Shown: positions 24,590 to 37,020, numbered from the stretch's first letter. The stretch: DNA of 64,000 bases from Burkholderia arboris (GCF_902499125.1 NZ_CABVPX010000014.1:1-64000); one strand, 5' to 3'. A program made the numbers and translations. The notes: a model not told the origin generated them from the letters alone.

Positions 24590-25900
24590 ATGCAAGCGGA
24601 TCTGGAAACCCGTGTCGCGCGGAAACTGATGTGGCGCATCATTCCGTTCGTGATGCTGCTTTACTTCGTCAGCTTTCTCGATCGCGTCAACGTCGGCTTC
24701 GCCGCGATGACGATGAACAAGGCGATCGGCCTGTCGCCGACCGCGTTCGGGTTCGGCGGCGGCCTGTTCTTCATCGGCTACTTCCTGTTCGAAGTGCCGT
24801 CCAACCTGATCCTCCACCGCGTCGGCGCGCGCATCTGGATCGCGCGCGTGATGATCACGTGGGGGATCGTGTCGGCCGTGTCCGCCTTCGCGGCGGGGCC
24901 GACGAGCTTCTACGTGCTGCGCTTCCTGCTCGGCATGGCCGAAGCCGGATTCTTCCCCGGCATCATCCTGTACCTGAGCCTGTGGTTCCCCGCGAAGCAG
25001 CGCGCGGTGGCCGCCGCGTGGTTCATGGCGGCCGCGCCCATCTCGACCGCGATCGGCTCGCCGCTGTCGGGCGCGATCATGCAGATGCCGCCGATGTTCG
25101 GGCTCGCCGACTGGCAGATGCTGTACGTCGTCGAAGCGCTGCCGGCGGTCGTACTCGGCTTCGTCGTGCTGAAGTGCCTGACCGATTCGCCGTCGAAGGC
25201 CGCGTGGCTGCGCGCCGACGAACGCGACTGGCTGATCGCGAAGCTCAAGGCCGAAGCGGACGCGCGCCATACGCACGCCGGGCACACGGCCGGCGCGTGG
25301 CAGGCGCTGCGCGATCCGCGCGTGCTGGCGCTCGCGCTGATCTACTTCGGCACGTCGGCGGGGCTCTACACGCTCGGCCTGTGGGCGCCGCTGATGGTCA
25401 AGCAGTTCGGCTTCACCGCGCTGCAGACGGGCCTGCTGACCGGTATCCCGAGCATCGCCGCCGTCGTCGCGATGATCGTGTGGGCGCGGCATTCGGATCG
25501 CACCGGCGAGCGCACGTGGCACGTCGTGATTCCGTGCGTGCTCGCATGCATCGGTTTCGTGTTCGCGGGGCAGGCGAGCACCGCGCTGCTGACCGTGCTT
25601 GCGCTGGTCGTCGTCAACATCGGGATCAGTGCCGCGAAAGCGCCGTTGTGGGCGATGCCGAGCGCGTTCCTGTCCGGCGCGGGTGCGGCGGCGGGCATTG
25701 CAATGATCAACTCGATCGGCAATCTCGGCGGGTTCGTCGGGCCGTTCGCGATCGGCTGGCTGAAGCATGTGACGGGCGGGTATGCGGCAGGGCTCTACGT
25801 GGTGGCCGGCACGCTCGCGGTGTCGGCGGTCGTCACGCTGATGCTGAGCCGCAAGCGTGCGCGGGAAGCGGTCGTGCCGGGCGTGCGGCATCACTCGTAA
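24590..25900 (+). CDS. MFS transporter, anion:cation symporter family (tartrate/TtuB-like)
   Basis: A 436-aa inner-membrane protein with twelve predicted helices. Family marks: RIIPFVMLLYFVSFLDRVNVGFAAMTMNK at the N-terminus, GYFLFEVPSNLILHRVGARIWIARVMITWG, RFLLGMAEAGFFPGIILYLSLWFP and GTSAGLYTLGLWAPLMVKQFG in the second half. It probably imports tartrate or a similar organic acid in symport with protons. The start at 24590 has an AGGAGG ribosome-binding site. Paired with the dehydrogenase gene. Confidence 0.9.
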   Translation: MQADLETRVARKLMWRIIPFVMLLYFVSFLDRVNVGFAAMTMNKAIGLSPTAFGFGGGLFFIGYFLFEVPSNLILHRVGARIWIARVMITWGIVSAVSAFAAGPTSFYVLRFLLGMAEAGFFPGIILYLSLWFPAKQRAVAAAWFMAAAPISTAIGSPLSGAIMQMPPMFGLADWQMLYVVEALPAVVLGFVVLKCLTDSPSKAAWLRADERDWLIAKLKAEADARHTHAGHTAGAWQALRDPRVLALALIYFGTSAGLYTLGLWAPLMVKQFGFTALQTGLLTGIPSIAAVVAMIVWARHSDRTGERTWHVVIPCVLACIGFVFAGQASTALLTVLALVVVNIGISAAKAPLWAMPSAFLSGAGAAAGIAMINSIGNLGGFVGPFAIGWLKHVTGGYAAGLYVVAGTLAVSAVVTLMLSRKRAREAVVPGVRHHS

Positions 25901-25915
25901 GCGCGGGATGTGTGC

Positions 25916-25953
25916 AAAAAGCCGGGCGGGTGCGCGTTGCGTACCCGCCCGGC
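25916..25953 (-). terminator. Terminator of the alginate-lyase-like gene
   Basis: An 11-bp stem (GCCGGGCGGGT with ACCCGCCCGGC) and an 11-nt loop are followed on the minus strand by TTTTT. It lies 27 nt beyond the lyase stop. It also sits shortly after the MFS gene on the plus strand and may act both ways. Confidence 0.75.
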
Positions 25954-25980
25954 TTCATGCGTCGGGACGCGCGTTCACCT

Positions 25981-26775
25981 TCAGCTGTGCGTGAGCGTCA
26001 GCGCATAGAACTTCACGACGGTGCCGGGCGTCGTCAGCGGCGTGCCGGACACGGCCGTCTGGTCGTAGTCGCCCGCCTTGAAGTAGAAACTTTCGCCGTC
26101 GAAGCTCGAATCCATCGTGAAGGTCCTGGTCGTGCCGTTCGCGGTGACGGTGATCGTCGTACCGCTCAGGCTCATCGCGTAGCTGAACTTCTTGCCGACG
26201 CCGACCGTCGTGATCGGCGTGGTCGTCGACTTGCCGCCCTGGTTGGTGCTTTCGAGCAGCAGCTGTACGACGCCGCCGGACGTGAATTGCAGTTCGCACA
26301 GCGGCTTGCTCGGGCCGGTGCCCTGGAAGATCTGGCCGATCGTCGTGTGATCGGGCACCTGCGTGACGGCCACCGTCGCATTCAGCCGGTTGGTGCCGGA
26401 GGTTGGCCAGATCGCGTTCTCGCGCAGTTCCGTGCGCGGATGCAGCGAGCCGGACGTGGTCCAGCCCTGCGTCGGATCCATCATCACCATCGAGCCGTCG
26501 CTGCCGTCCGTGTAGAAATACGTCGGGTTCACGTAGCCGCCCGCGAGCGACGAGCCGCTCACGGTGTCGACCTTGCCGGACGAGCCGGTCGGCAACTGCA
26601 GCGTGAACGGCGCGAGGTTGAAGTTCGAGCCGGGCGGATTCGACGGACTGAGCGCCATCGCGGTGGCCTGCTGGCGCGCGGCGGCGGCCGGGCTGGCCGG
26701 GTCGTCACCGCCGCAGGCGGAAAGGAACGCAACGGACAGAACGGCGACGACGCACGGGATGATCCTGTTCTTCAT
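25981..26775 (-). CDS. PL7-type alginate lyase lipoprotein with altered catalytic motif
   Basis: A 264-aa lipoprotein: lipobox LSAC with Cys21 in VAFLSACGGDD. The rest is an alginate-lyase-2 beta-jelly-roll. Conserved segments are RTELRE (114-119) and YFKAGDYDQ (231-239), which carries the catalytic Tyr and substrate-binding Lys. The third motif, normally QIH or QVH, reads QIF (148-150), so the catalytic His is replaced by Phe. The protein may be inactive, bind alginate only, or use another mechanism. Probably outer-membrane anchored. Confidence 0.8.
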   Translation of the reverse strand: MKNRIIPCVVAVLSVAFLSACGGDDPASPAAAARQQATAMALSPSNPPGSNFNLAPFTLQLPTGSSGKVDTVSGSSLAGGYVNPTYFYTDGSDGSMVMMDPTQGWTTSGSLHPRTELRENAIWPTSGTNRLNATVAVTQVPDHTTIGQIFQGTGPSKPLCELQFTSGGVVQLLLESTNQGGKSTTTPITTVGVGKKFSYAMSLSGTTITVTANGTTRTFTMDSSFDGESFYFKAGDYDQTAVSGTPLTTPGTVVKFYALTLTHS

Positions 26776-27125
26776 GGTGTCTCTCTCTGATGGTCCGTGG
26801 CTGGGCGCCACGTTGTGGATAACGTTTTCCTGTTTGGGCGTGAGATTGCCGCGAGGGCGATCGGCTGCCGGTAGAAAGCACTCCAAAATACAGAAAGCAG
26901 ATATGGCTCGAAGACAGCTGGATAAACTGGAATAAAAAGCGGGAAAGCTGAAATTTATGATGCTTGCGATCGGCTTTCTGAATGGTTTTGTCAACCGATC
27001 GGAGCCGATGCTATCAAGAAGATCAGAAAGAGTAAACGTTTTCCTTTCAAGGCTGTCGAGGCCGTTTGATGCCGGGATGCGCCGAGCGCGATCCGCGTAT
27101 CGGCACCGGGATGTGCGCGCAGGCG
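26776..27125. other. Intergenic with two AACGTTTTCC elements
   Basis: The lyase leader is AT-richer than its surroundings. AACGTTTTCC occurs twice in it (near 26820 and 27031), in the same orientation. They could be half-sites of a regulator but no full palindrome is visible. No gene. Confidence 0.4.
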
Positions 27126-27623
27126 CTACGCCGCCGTCGCCGCGAGCTGACGCCCGATGCGTGCCGCACACGCTTCGGGCGTCGCACCGGACGTATCCAG
27201 CACCATCTGGCTGAACGGCCGCGACGCATAGCCTTCGCGATACATCTCGGCGATCCGGTTGCGCTCCCAGTCCGTCAGCACGCGCGCGCCGCGATTCGAC
27301 GCCGCGATTGCTTCGGGCGGCGCGAGCGTGACGACGAACAACCGCGCATCACGCGCGTCGCAGGCGGCGCGCAGCCGTTCGTGTTCCGCTTCGCCGATCG
27401 GATAGGCAATGACCAGATGGCGTTCGCGCGCGTCCGTGATCTGCGTGACGAGACGTTCGAGCGCGATCGCCCACTGCACGTCGAACGGCGCATCTTCAGG
27501 GGCATCGTGATCGTCGCCGTCGATGAAGCGCGCATCGGGCAGCACGCGTGCGAGTGCGAGGCCGATCGTCGTCTTGCCGCTGTTGATCGGGCCGTTCAGG
27601 TGGATGACGGTCAGGGTGGTCAT
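27126..27623 (-). CDS. Small P-loop kinase/ATPase
   Basis: A 165-aa nucleotide-binding protein. The Walker A motif GPINSGKTT (about 11-19) follows a beta strand (LTVIHLN), then FIDGDDHDAPEDAPFD, a Walker-B-like strand LVIAYPIG and a lid-like segment RNRIAEMYREGYASRPF. It resembles shikimate- or gluconate-kinase-size P-loop kinases. The substrate is unknown. Single gene, minus strand. Confidence 0.75.
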   Translation of the reverse strand: MTTLTVIHLNGPINSGKTTIGLALARVLPDARFIDGDDHDAPEDAPFDVQWAIALERLVTQITDARERHLVIAYPIGEAEHERLRAACDARDARLFVVTLAPPEAIAASNRGARVLTDWERNRIAEMYREGYASRPFSQMVLDTSGATPEACAARIGRQLAATAA

Positions 27624-27842
27624 GAGCCAACGAAGAAATCGAACGACTCGCAGCTTGCCACGACCGGCGCAGCGGTGCAGTGCCGAACGGCACCGGTGAC
27701 GGCGATGGATCAGCGCGCGTTTGGTCAGTAAGATGCGTGTCGCGCTGGGTGGGCCGGGTGCGGGAATTCGCACGGGTGCCGTTCAAACCGGGTGCCCCGA
27801 AAGTGAAGTGCGCCCTATGTTCCTTATTGTGAATCTGCGTAG

Positions 27843-28496
27843 ATGACGAATATTCCGCAAGAGTTGGCAGATGCGTTGTCGGTGTCGCTGTCGGCAATTA
27901 CGGCTGACGGGGAGCTTCCGGCTGCCGTGCGCAGGGAGCTACTTCGGTTGATCGAGACGTTGTCGTCTGCCGAACATGGCGATGCCGGATACTTGCGCCG
28001 CGTGCGGCTGGCGATGCTGTGTGCCGAAGAGGCGATCGATTGGCTGAATCCGTACGCGAACGTGCTGACGGCGGCACGGACCATTCTGGCGAACGGCGCC
28101 GACGCGCTGGCCGGAAAATATGACCTGGTCTGTCTGGAAAGAGACAACGGCGTGTACCACACCCGGGTCATCGATCTGTTTGAACACGGCGAAGCGGCGT
28201 TTGTCCCGGTTTATGCCGGCATGACCGTTTTTGCGGCGATCAATACGATCTTGTACGACACGAATTTCGATGCGGCCGGCGAAAACGAAAAAAACGTGTG
28301 CCCGGACGATTGGGATGTCGGTTATTACGGGGCGCTGGCGCTTTCGGGCAGTGCAGTGTGGGAGGAGAAGGGAGGTGATGCAAGTCGCCGATTGTATTGG
28401 CGATGGTATCTGGAGAAGGCAGTCCCTCGGGCGTGGGACGTTCTCGCGCCGCTGCCGTTCAAACGGGTGCAGGCGAACCCGGGGCAGAGCGTCTGA
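27843..28496 (+). CDS. Imm5-like orphan immunity protein
   Basis: A 217-aa, mostly helical, soluble protein resembling the Imm5 family of polymorphic-toxin immunity proteins: RRVRLAMLCAEEAIDWLNPYAN at about 55-75, then CPDDWDVGYYGALALSGSAVWEE and ASRRLYWRWYLEKAVPRAWD near the C-terminus. Base composition appears more AT-rich than neighbouring genes, which suggests transfer. No toxin gene with a polymorphic-toxin layout is adjacent, so it is an orphan. The assignment rests on remembered family pattern only. Confidence 0.5.
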   Translation: MTNIPQELADALSVSLSAITADGELPAAVRRELLRLIETLSSAEHGDAGYLRRVRLAMLCAEEAIDWLNPYANVLTAARTILANGADALAGKYDLVCLERDNGVYHTRVIDLFEHGEAAFVPVYAGMTVFAAINTILYDTNFDAAGENEKNVCPDDWDVGYYGALALSGSAVWEEKGGDASRRLYWRWYLEKAVPRAWDVLAPLPFKRVQANPGQSV

Positions 28497-28565
28497 TTGG
28501 TGATCGAGTCGGCCGCTCACGGGGCGTGTCGGAAATCGACCGGCCCGCGAGCGGCGTCAAGCGAC

Positions 28566-31299
<2,734 letters not shown>

Positions 31300-31415
31300 G
31301 ACGGAGCTGGGGTGGCCGGAACGCGCACGGCGGCCTGCGCGGGCCGGCGCCGCGCCGCATGCGCAGCAGACGTCACGCTAACCGAACGCGCGCGGGCTGT
31401 CCACGGCGCTACGCT

Positions 31416-31479
31416 GAGCTGCCGAGCTGCCGAGCTGCCGAGCTGCCGAGCTGCCGAGCTGCCGAGCTGCCGAGCTGCC
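31416..31479. repeat. Octanucleotide tandem repeat GAGCTGCC x8
   Basis: Eight perfect GAGCTGCC units in direct succession. It begins the satellite in front of the FUSC gene. Confidence 0.95.
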
Positions 31480-31487
31480 GAGCCGGC

Positions 31488-31740
<253 letters not shown>

Positions 31741-31770
31741 GCACAATCCGACGCGTGACGTGACGTCAGG

Positions 31771-33303
31771 TCACGCGTCGGCCGTGGTCGGCAGCGCGTC
31801 CAGTACGCGGTTGCGGCCGCCGGACTTCGCGCGGTACAGCGCTTCGTCGGCGCGCCGCAGCAGCGTTGCGGCGTTCATCCGGCCGTCGGCCGTGGTTGCC
31901 GTGCCGATGCTGGCCGTGACGCGGCCGTACGGGCTCTTCACGTGCTCGATGCCGAGCCCCGCGATGGCGCGCCGGATGCCTTCGGCGACGGTGGCCGCGC
32001 CTTGCGCGTCGGTGTCGGGCAGCGTGACGACGAATTCCTCGCCGCCGTAGCGCGCGACGTGATCGCCGTCGCGGCGCAGGCAGCGTGACGCGGATTGCGC
32101 GACCCGGCGCAGCACGTCGTCACCGGCCGGGTGGCCGTAGTAGTCGTTGAATGCCTTGAAGTGGTCGACGTCGACGAACAGCACGGACAGCGGGCGGCCG
32201 CTGCGCGACGCCCGCTGTGCCTCCTTCGCGAGCACCGTGTCGAACGTGCCGCGGTTGTCGAGGCCCGTCAGCGAATCGGTGTGCGCGAGCCGGTACAGCT
32301 TCGATTCGGCGATCTGCCGGCGCTTCAGCTCGCGCGACAGCGCGAGCGAGCCCCACGCGATGAACCCGGTGAACAGGCCCATCAGCACGATGGTCCAGAA
32401 CGCGCGGTGGTGCCACGACGCGTAGATGTCGATCTCGGCGGGCGCGACGTCGACGATCAGCGGCAGGCCGGCGAGATGCTTGTAAACATAGATGCGCCGG
32501 ACGCCGTCGATCGCGCCGACACCGGTCAGCTCGCCGTGGCGGCTGCGCAGCGAATCGATGAACAGCGGCGAGTCGTGCAGGTCGAGGCCGACCACGTGCG
32601 TGTCGTACGGCAGGCGCGACACGAGCGTGCCGTTGTCTTCGACGATCGCCGCGCTGCCGTGCGTGCCGACCGCGAGGCCGTCGAGCAGCGCGCGGAAGTA
32701 GTCGATGCTGAGCGTACCGACGACGATGCCGCCGAACGTGCCGTCGGGCCGGTTGATCCGGCGGCTCAGCGCGATCGTCAGCGCGCCGCCGCGCAGCCGG
32801 GATGCGTACGGCCGGCTGATGTAGAGGCCTGGTGCGAGCCGGTCGCGGTGCACGGCGAAATAGTCGCGGTCGGCGAAATTGCCCTGCCGCGCGGGCGACG
32901 CGCTCGAATCGATCACGATATTGCCGTGCGGATCCATCACGAAAATCGAACCGAGATACTCGCCGGTCGCCGCGCGGTCGAACAGCAGCCGATGGCGCTG
33001 GCGCGGCGGCAACGTCATCAGTTCCGGATCGGCCACGCCGTCGACGACGTTTTGCAGCGACAAATCGTAGAGCTCGATATTGCGTGCGATATCGCGTTCG
33101 ATCAGCAGCATCAGGTTGCGCGCATTTTCGACCGCATGGTCATACGCGTCGCGCCGTGCCTCGATTAATAGCGACGTGGAAAGTCCCCAACTGAACATCA
33201 GCAGGACGATGCCCGCAACGAGCACGCCGCGGGGCGACAGAATGCGTGCCACGATCGACGCGGTATGGCGGCGCAGCGTGGCGGGCAGCGGGAGTGACTT
33301 CAT
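31771..33303 (-). CDS. Diguanylate cyclase with dCache sensor
   Basis: A 510-aa inner-membrane sensor enzyme that makes cyclic di-GMP. A first membrane helix (about 27-47) is followed by a periplasmic double-Cache-like region (RDIARNIELYDLSLQNVVDG, FVMDPHGNIVIDSSASP, DRDYFAVHRDRLAPGLYIS). A second helix lies near 310-330, then the GGDEF domain with DSLTGLDNRGTFD and the active-site GGEEF. Ligand unknown. No EAL domain. Transcribed alone. Confidence 0.92.
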   Translation of the reverse strand: MKSLPLPATLRRHTASIVARILSPRGVLVAGIVLLMFSWGLSTSLLIEARRDAYDHAVENARNLMLLIERDIARNIELYDLSLQNVVDGVADPELMTLPPRQRHRLLFDRAATGEYLGSIFVMDPHGNIVIDSSASPARQGNFADRDYFAVHRDRLAPGLYISRPYASRLRGGALTIALSRRINRPDGTFGGIVVGTLSIDYFRALLDGLAVGTHGSAAIVEDNGTLVSRLPYDTHVVGLDLHDSPLFIDSLRSRHGELTGVGAIDGVRRIYVYKHLAGLPLIVDVAPAEIDIYASWHHRAFWTIVLMGLFTGFIAWGSLALSRELKRRQIAESKLYRLAHTDSLTGLDNRGTFDTVLAKEAQRASRSGRPLSVLFVDVDHFKAFNDYYGHPAGDDVLRRVAQSASRCLRRDGDHVARYGGEEFVVTLPDTDAQGAATVAEGIRRAIAGLGIEHVKSPYGRVTASIGTATTADGRMNAATLLRRADEALYRAKSGGRNRVLDALPTTADA

Positions 33304-33891
33304 CCTCGGGCGTGGCGGGCGGCGGATATTCGCGTCGTTGGCGGTTCCGCGCGCTGATTATTTCGAATTAACCCGCATTATCTCGCGAATTCCGGACTTT
33401 CGCGTGCGCATGCAAAACATGCATGCGGATACGGCGATTCGAAACGGTTACGCATCATTACTGCATTGCGCGCGGGTGATTTGATTTGAATCAATTATCA
33501 GTGTCGGTCTTTTTGTCTGATTAATGGTGCGCCGATCGGTCGATTTTGCGTATTGGTGAAGTATTTGGCGGATCGGGACAGGATTGCGCGCTGACCGGCC
33601 ACGACGAGAAAACCAAATAACCCCGAATTAACCAAGGTTTTTGCGCCGGCATGCGGTCGCGGCCGTGTCGATGCAGCCAACTCCTTGATTCTGCGAAATC
33701 TCCCGCGCGGCGGCGGGCGTGCCGACCTGCGCTGTCCCCGCGGCGAATCAGGTAGAATCCGCGCTTCGCCGCAGGCGCCCGCCGCGCAACGCGTATCGGG
33801 GCCGCATCGATTGCATCGCAGGACGCGCACCGCGCTCCGATCCCGCATGCGCCGGCAACGGATGCCGGCCCGCTCAACGTTCGTCTCGTTT
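33304..33891. other. AT-rich intergenic between cyclase and permease
   Basis: These 588 bases separate divergent genes. The part 33340-33560 is unusually AT-rich. A perfect palindrome TTGATT-TG-AATCAA (33481-33494) lies near its centre. I see no RNA element or extra gene. Confidence 0.45.
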
Positions 33892-35427
33892 ATGTCCGCA
33901 ATTCCGAATTCCGACCCACCCGGTTCGTCCGCGAACCCCCCCAAGCTTCATCGCGCGCTGAAGGCGCGCCACCTGACGATGATCGCCATCGGCGGCTCGA
34001 TCGGTACGGGCCTGTTCGTCGCGTCCGGCGCGTCGATCTCGCAGGCCGGCCCCGGCGGCGCGATGGTCGCTTACATGCTGATCGGCCTGATGGTCTACTT
34101 CCTGATGACGAGCTTAGGCGAGATGGCCGCGTTCATGCCGGTGTCGGGTTCGTTCGCGACCTACGGCGCGAAATACGTGGACGAAGGCTTCGGCTTCGCG
34201 CTCGGCTGGAACTACTGGTACAACTGGGCCGTGACGATCGCGGTGGAGCTCGTCGCCGCGCAGCTCGTGATGCATTACTGGTTTCCGGACGTGCCGGGCG
34301 TGTGGTGGAGCGCGGCTTTCCTCGGCGTGATGTTCCTGCTCAATGCGCTCACCGTGCGCGGTTTCGGTGAAGCCGAATACTGGTTCGCGCTGATCAAGGT
34401 CGTCACCGTCGTCGCGTTCATCGGCGTCGGCTTGCTGATGATCTTCGGCATTCTGAAGGGCGCGCCGAGCAACGGCTGGGGCAACCTGACGATCGGCGAC
34501 GCGCCGTTCGCGGGCGGCCTGCCGGCGTTGATGGGCGTCGCGATGATCGCGGGCTTCTCGTTCCAGGGCACCGAGCTGATCGGCGTCGCGGCCGGCGAAT
34601 CGGAAAACCCGCGCACGACGATCCCGCGCGCGGTGCGTCAGGTGTTCTGGCGGATCCTGCTGTTCTACGTGTTCGCGATCTTCGTGATCGGCGTGCTGAT
34701 TCCGTACACCGACCCGAACCTGCTGAAGACGGACGTGACCGACATCGGCGTGAGCCCGTTCACACTCGTGTTCCGCCACGCAGGCCTCGCGTTCGCGGCC
34801 GGCGTGATGAACGCGGTGATCCTGACGGCCGTGCTGTCGGCCGGCAACTCGGGCATGTATGCGTCCACGCGGATGCTCTACACCCTCGCGACCGAAGGCC
34901 GCGCGCCGAAGATATTCGCGAAGCTGTCGTCGGGCGGCGTGCCGCGCAATGCGCTGTACGCGACCACCGCGGTCGGCGCGCTGTGCTTCTTCACGTCGCT
35001 GTACGGCGACAAGACCGTCTACCTGTGGCTGCTGAACACGTCGGGGATGACGGGCTTCATCGCCTGGCTCGGCATTGCGGTCAGCCATTACCGGTTCCGC
35101 AAGGGTTACGTGAAGCAGGGTTATTCGCTCGACCAGCTGCCGTACCAGTCGAAGTGGTTCCCGTTCGGCCCGCTGTTCGCGTTCGTGCTGTGCCTCGTGA
35201 TCGCGCTCGGCCAGGACTACCAGGCGTTCCTCGCGAACCGGATCGACTGGGCCGGCGTGGCCGCGACCTATGTCGGCATTCCGCTGTTCCTCGTGGTGTG
35301 GCTCGGCTTCCGGTTCCTGAAGAAGAGCCGCTTCGTGCGCTACGAAGACATGGAAATCGCACCGTGGATCGCCGCGAGCCGCGGCGCGCAGCGGCAGCCG
35401 GTGGCGAACCGCGAAACCGCGGGTTGA
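33892..35427 (+). CDS. Amino-acid permease, LysP-like
   Basis: A 511-aa inner-membrane transporter of the APC superfamily with twelve helices. The N-terminus HRALKARHLTMIAIGGSIGTGLFVASGASISQAGPGGAM, GEMAAFMPVSGSFATYGAKYVDEGFGFALGWNYWYNWA and GFSFQGTELIGVAAGESENPRTTIPRAV are close to the lysine permease LysP. It probably imports lysine by proton symport; related basic amino acids cannot be excluded. The start at 33892 lacks a strong ribosome-binding site; the frame is open upstream. Confidence 0.88.
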   Translation: MSAIPNSDPPGSSANPPKLHRALKARHLTMIAIGGSIGTGLFVASGASISQAGPGGAMVAYMLIGLMVYFLMTSLGEMAAFMPVSGSFATYGAKYVDEGFGFALGWNYWYNWAVTIAVELVAAQLVMHYWFPDVPGVWWSAAFLGVMFLLNALTVRGFGEAEYWFALIKVVTVVAFIGVGLLMIFGILKGAPSNGWGNLTIGDAPFAGGLPALMGVAMIAGFSFQGTELIGVAAGESENPRTTIPRAVRQVFWRILLFYVFAIFVIGVLIPYTDPNLLKTDVTDIGVSPFTLVFRHAGLAFAAGVMNAVILTAVLSAGNSGMYASTRMLYTLATEGRAPKIFAKLSSGGVPRNALYATTAVGALCFFTSLYGDKTVYLWLLNTSGMTGFIAWLGIAVSHYRFRKGYVKQGYSLDQLPYQSKWFPFGPLFAFVLCLVIALGQDYQAFLANRIDWAGVAATYVGIPLFLVVWLGFRFLKKSRFVRYEDMEIAPWIAASRGAQRQPVANRETAG

Positions 35428-35467
35428 CGCGGGCGCGGCAGGCCGCCGCGCGACGGTCGACGAAACA

Positions 35468-35497
35468 ACGGGAAGCCGCGCGCTTCCCGTTTTTTTT
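35468..35497 (+). terminator. Rho-independent terminator after the LysP-like gene
   Basis: ACGGGAAGC-CGCGC-GCTTCCCGT with eight T following. It lies 41 nt after the stop codon and is a textbook terminator. Confidence 0.92.
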
Positions 35498-35694
35498 GCC
35501 CGGCTTTTGCCTGCACGGGGTCAAAGCCGGTTATATTGCCCGACCCTACCGGGCCACGGCCCGGCCGGCGCGACAGGCGCAGCGCGGATCGGCATCCGGC
35601 GTGCGCGGCGCGCGACGGCCGGCGACATGTCCGGCGTTTTCATCGTTCCATCCGGGCCGGCACGGCCCGCGGAGCGCGCAACCCAGAGGAATCC

Positions 35695-35940
35695 ATGAGC
35701 GCATCACCCGCCGAGCGGAAGGCCGGACCCGTTTCCATCGTGCGAATCGAAGCCGCGATCAACGCGTGGCGCGAAGTGTACCCGCCGGCGCCGGACGGCG
35801 AGGACGGCTACGCGCTGGACGCCGGCAGCAACTGCCTCGCCGAGCTGTACGGCACGATGATCTGCTACCAGCTGCCGGACGTGCCGCTCGACTCGCTGAG
35901 CCATGAGCAGCGCGACGCGCTCTACGCGACCGAGGGGTGA
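35695..35940 (+). CDS. DUF3717 small protein
   Basis: An 81-aa soluble protein. IVRIEAAINAWREVYP followed by ALDAGSNCLAELYGTMICYQ matches the DUF3717 pattern common in Burkholderia (an IEAAINxWR start and an LAxxYxxMI helix). Function unknown. AGAGGAA precedes the ATG. It is flanked by two terminators and is an isolated unit. Confidence 0.75.
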   Translation: MSASPAERKAGPVSIVRIEAAINAWREVYPPAPDGEDGYALDAGSNCLAELYGTMICYQLPDVPLDSLSHEQRDALYATEG

Positions 35941-35982
35941 CGCGCGGTCGCGATGCCGCCGCGCTGCGGCGGCGATGAAACG

Positions 35983-36010
35983 ACGGGAAGCTCGCGGGCT
36001 TCCCGTTTTG
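35983..36010 (+). terminator. Rho-independent terminator after DUF3717 gene
   Basis: ACGGGAAGC-TCGCGG-GCTTCCCGT followed by TTTTGCTTT. The stem is almost identical to the terminator after the LysP-like gene about 500 bp upstream, suggesting duplication of a terminator cassette. Confidence 0.85.
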
Positions 36011-36102
36011 CTTTACGCGGCGCGATGTGCGCCGCCTGCGGTATCGTGACGACATCATCCGGCCGCGGTTTGCGCCGGATCGCTGTCCGGGAGGCATCGA
36101 AC

Positions 36103-37020
36103 ATGGAGTTGAGACACCTCCGCTACTTCGTCGCGGTGGCCGAAGAGCGGAATTTCACGCGGGCGGCGGAACGGCTGCATATCGCACAGCCGCCGCTGAG
36201 CCGGCAGATCCAGCAGCTCGAGGAGGCGCTCGGCGTGCCGCTGTTCGAGCGCAACGCGCGGCCGCTGAAGCTGACCGACGCGGGGCGCTTCTTCTATTCG
36301 CATGCGGTGCAGCTGCTTGCGCAGACGACCGAACTCGAATCGATGACGAAGCGGGTCGGCAAGATCGAGCGCAGCATGTCGGTCGGCTTCGTCGGTTCGA
36401 CGCTGTACGGGATGCTGCCGAAGATCATCCGGCGCTTTCGCAGCGAATATCCGGCCGTCGAGCTGAGCCTGCACGAGATGTCGACGATGGACCAGATCAA
36501 GGCGCTGAAGGAAGGACGCATCGACGTCGGGTTCGGGCGCATCCGTCACGAGGATCCGAGCGTGCGGCGCGTCGTGCTGCGCGAGGAGCGGATGATCGTC
36601 GCGCTGCCGGTCGGCCATGTGCTCGACAGCGCGAAGCCCGTGCTGTCGCTGCACGATCTCGTCAACGACACGCTGATCATCTTCCCGAAGGCGCCGCGCC
36701 CGAGCTATGCGGACCAGGTGCTCGCGGCCTTCCACGATCGCGCGTTGCAGCCGCGCAGGATCTACGAGACGCGCGAACTGCAGATCGCGCTCGGCCTGGT
36801 TGCGATGGGTGAGGGCGTGTCGGTCGTGCCGCACAGCGTGTACGGGCTGAAGCGCGACGACATCAGCTACAAGCCGCTCGACGATCCGAACCTCGTGTCG
36901 CCGATCATCATGAGCATGCGGATGCTCGACGAATCGGAGGACATCCGCGCGATGCAGGCGCTGATCTACCGGCTGTACGACGAAGCGCAGATGGAGTACC
37001 TGCCGCCGCAGCCCGAATGA
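36103..37020 (+). CDS. LysR-family regulator, BenM/CatM/CatR type
   Basis: A 305-aa LysR protein. The helix-turn-helix is ELRHLRYFVAVAEERNFTRAAERLHIAQPPLSRQIQQLEEALG, the typical CatM/CatR/BenM start. The effector domain has VGFVGSTLYGMLPKIIRRF and GEGVSVVPHSVYGL. Relatives control benzoate and catechol (ortho-cleavage) genes with muconate as ligand, but no cat or ben gene is next to it. Followed by an alpha/beta hydrolase gene 109 nt away in the same direction. Confidence 0.88.
   Translation: MELRHLRYFVAVAEERNFTRAAERLHIAQPPLSRQIQQLEEALGVPLFERNARPLKLTDAGRFFYSHAVQLLAQTTELESMTKRVGKIERSMSVGFVGSTLYGMLPKIIRRFRSEYPAVELSLHEMSTMDQIKALKEGRIDVGFGRIRHEDPSVRRVVLREERMIVALPVGHVLDSAKPVLSLHDLVNDTLIIFPKAPRPSYADQVLAAFHDRALQPRRIYETRELQIALGLVAMGEGVSVVPHSVYGLKRDDISYKPLDDPNLVSPIIMSMRMLDESEDIRAMQALIYRLYDEAQMEYLPPQPE

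Noticed and set aside
27843..28496. A complete toxin-immunity pair
   Set aside because: No adjacent gene has a toxin, Rhs, VgrG or CdiA layout. Only the immunity-like gene is present.
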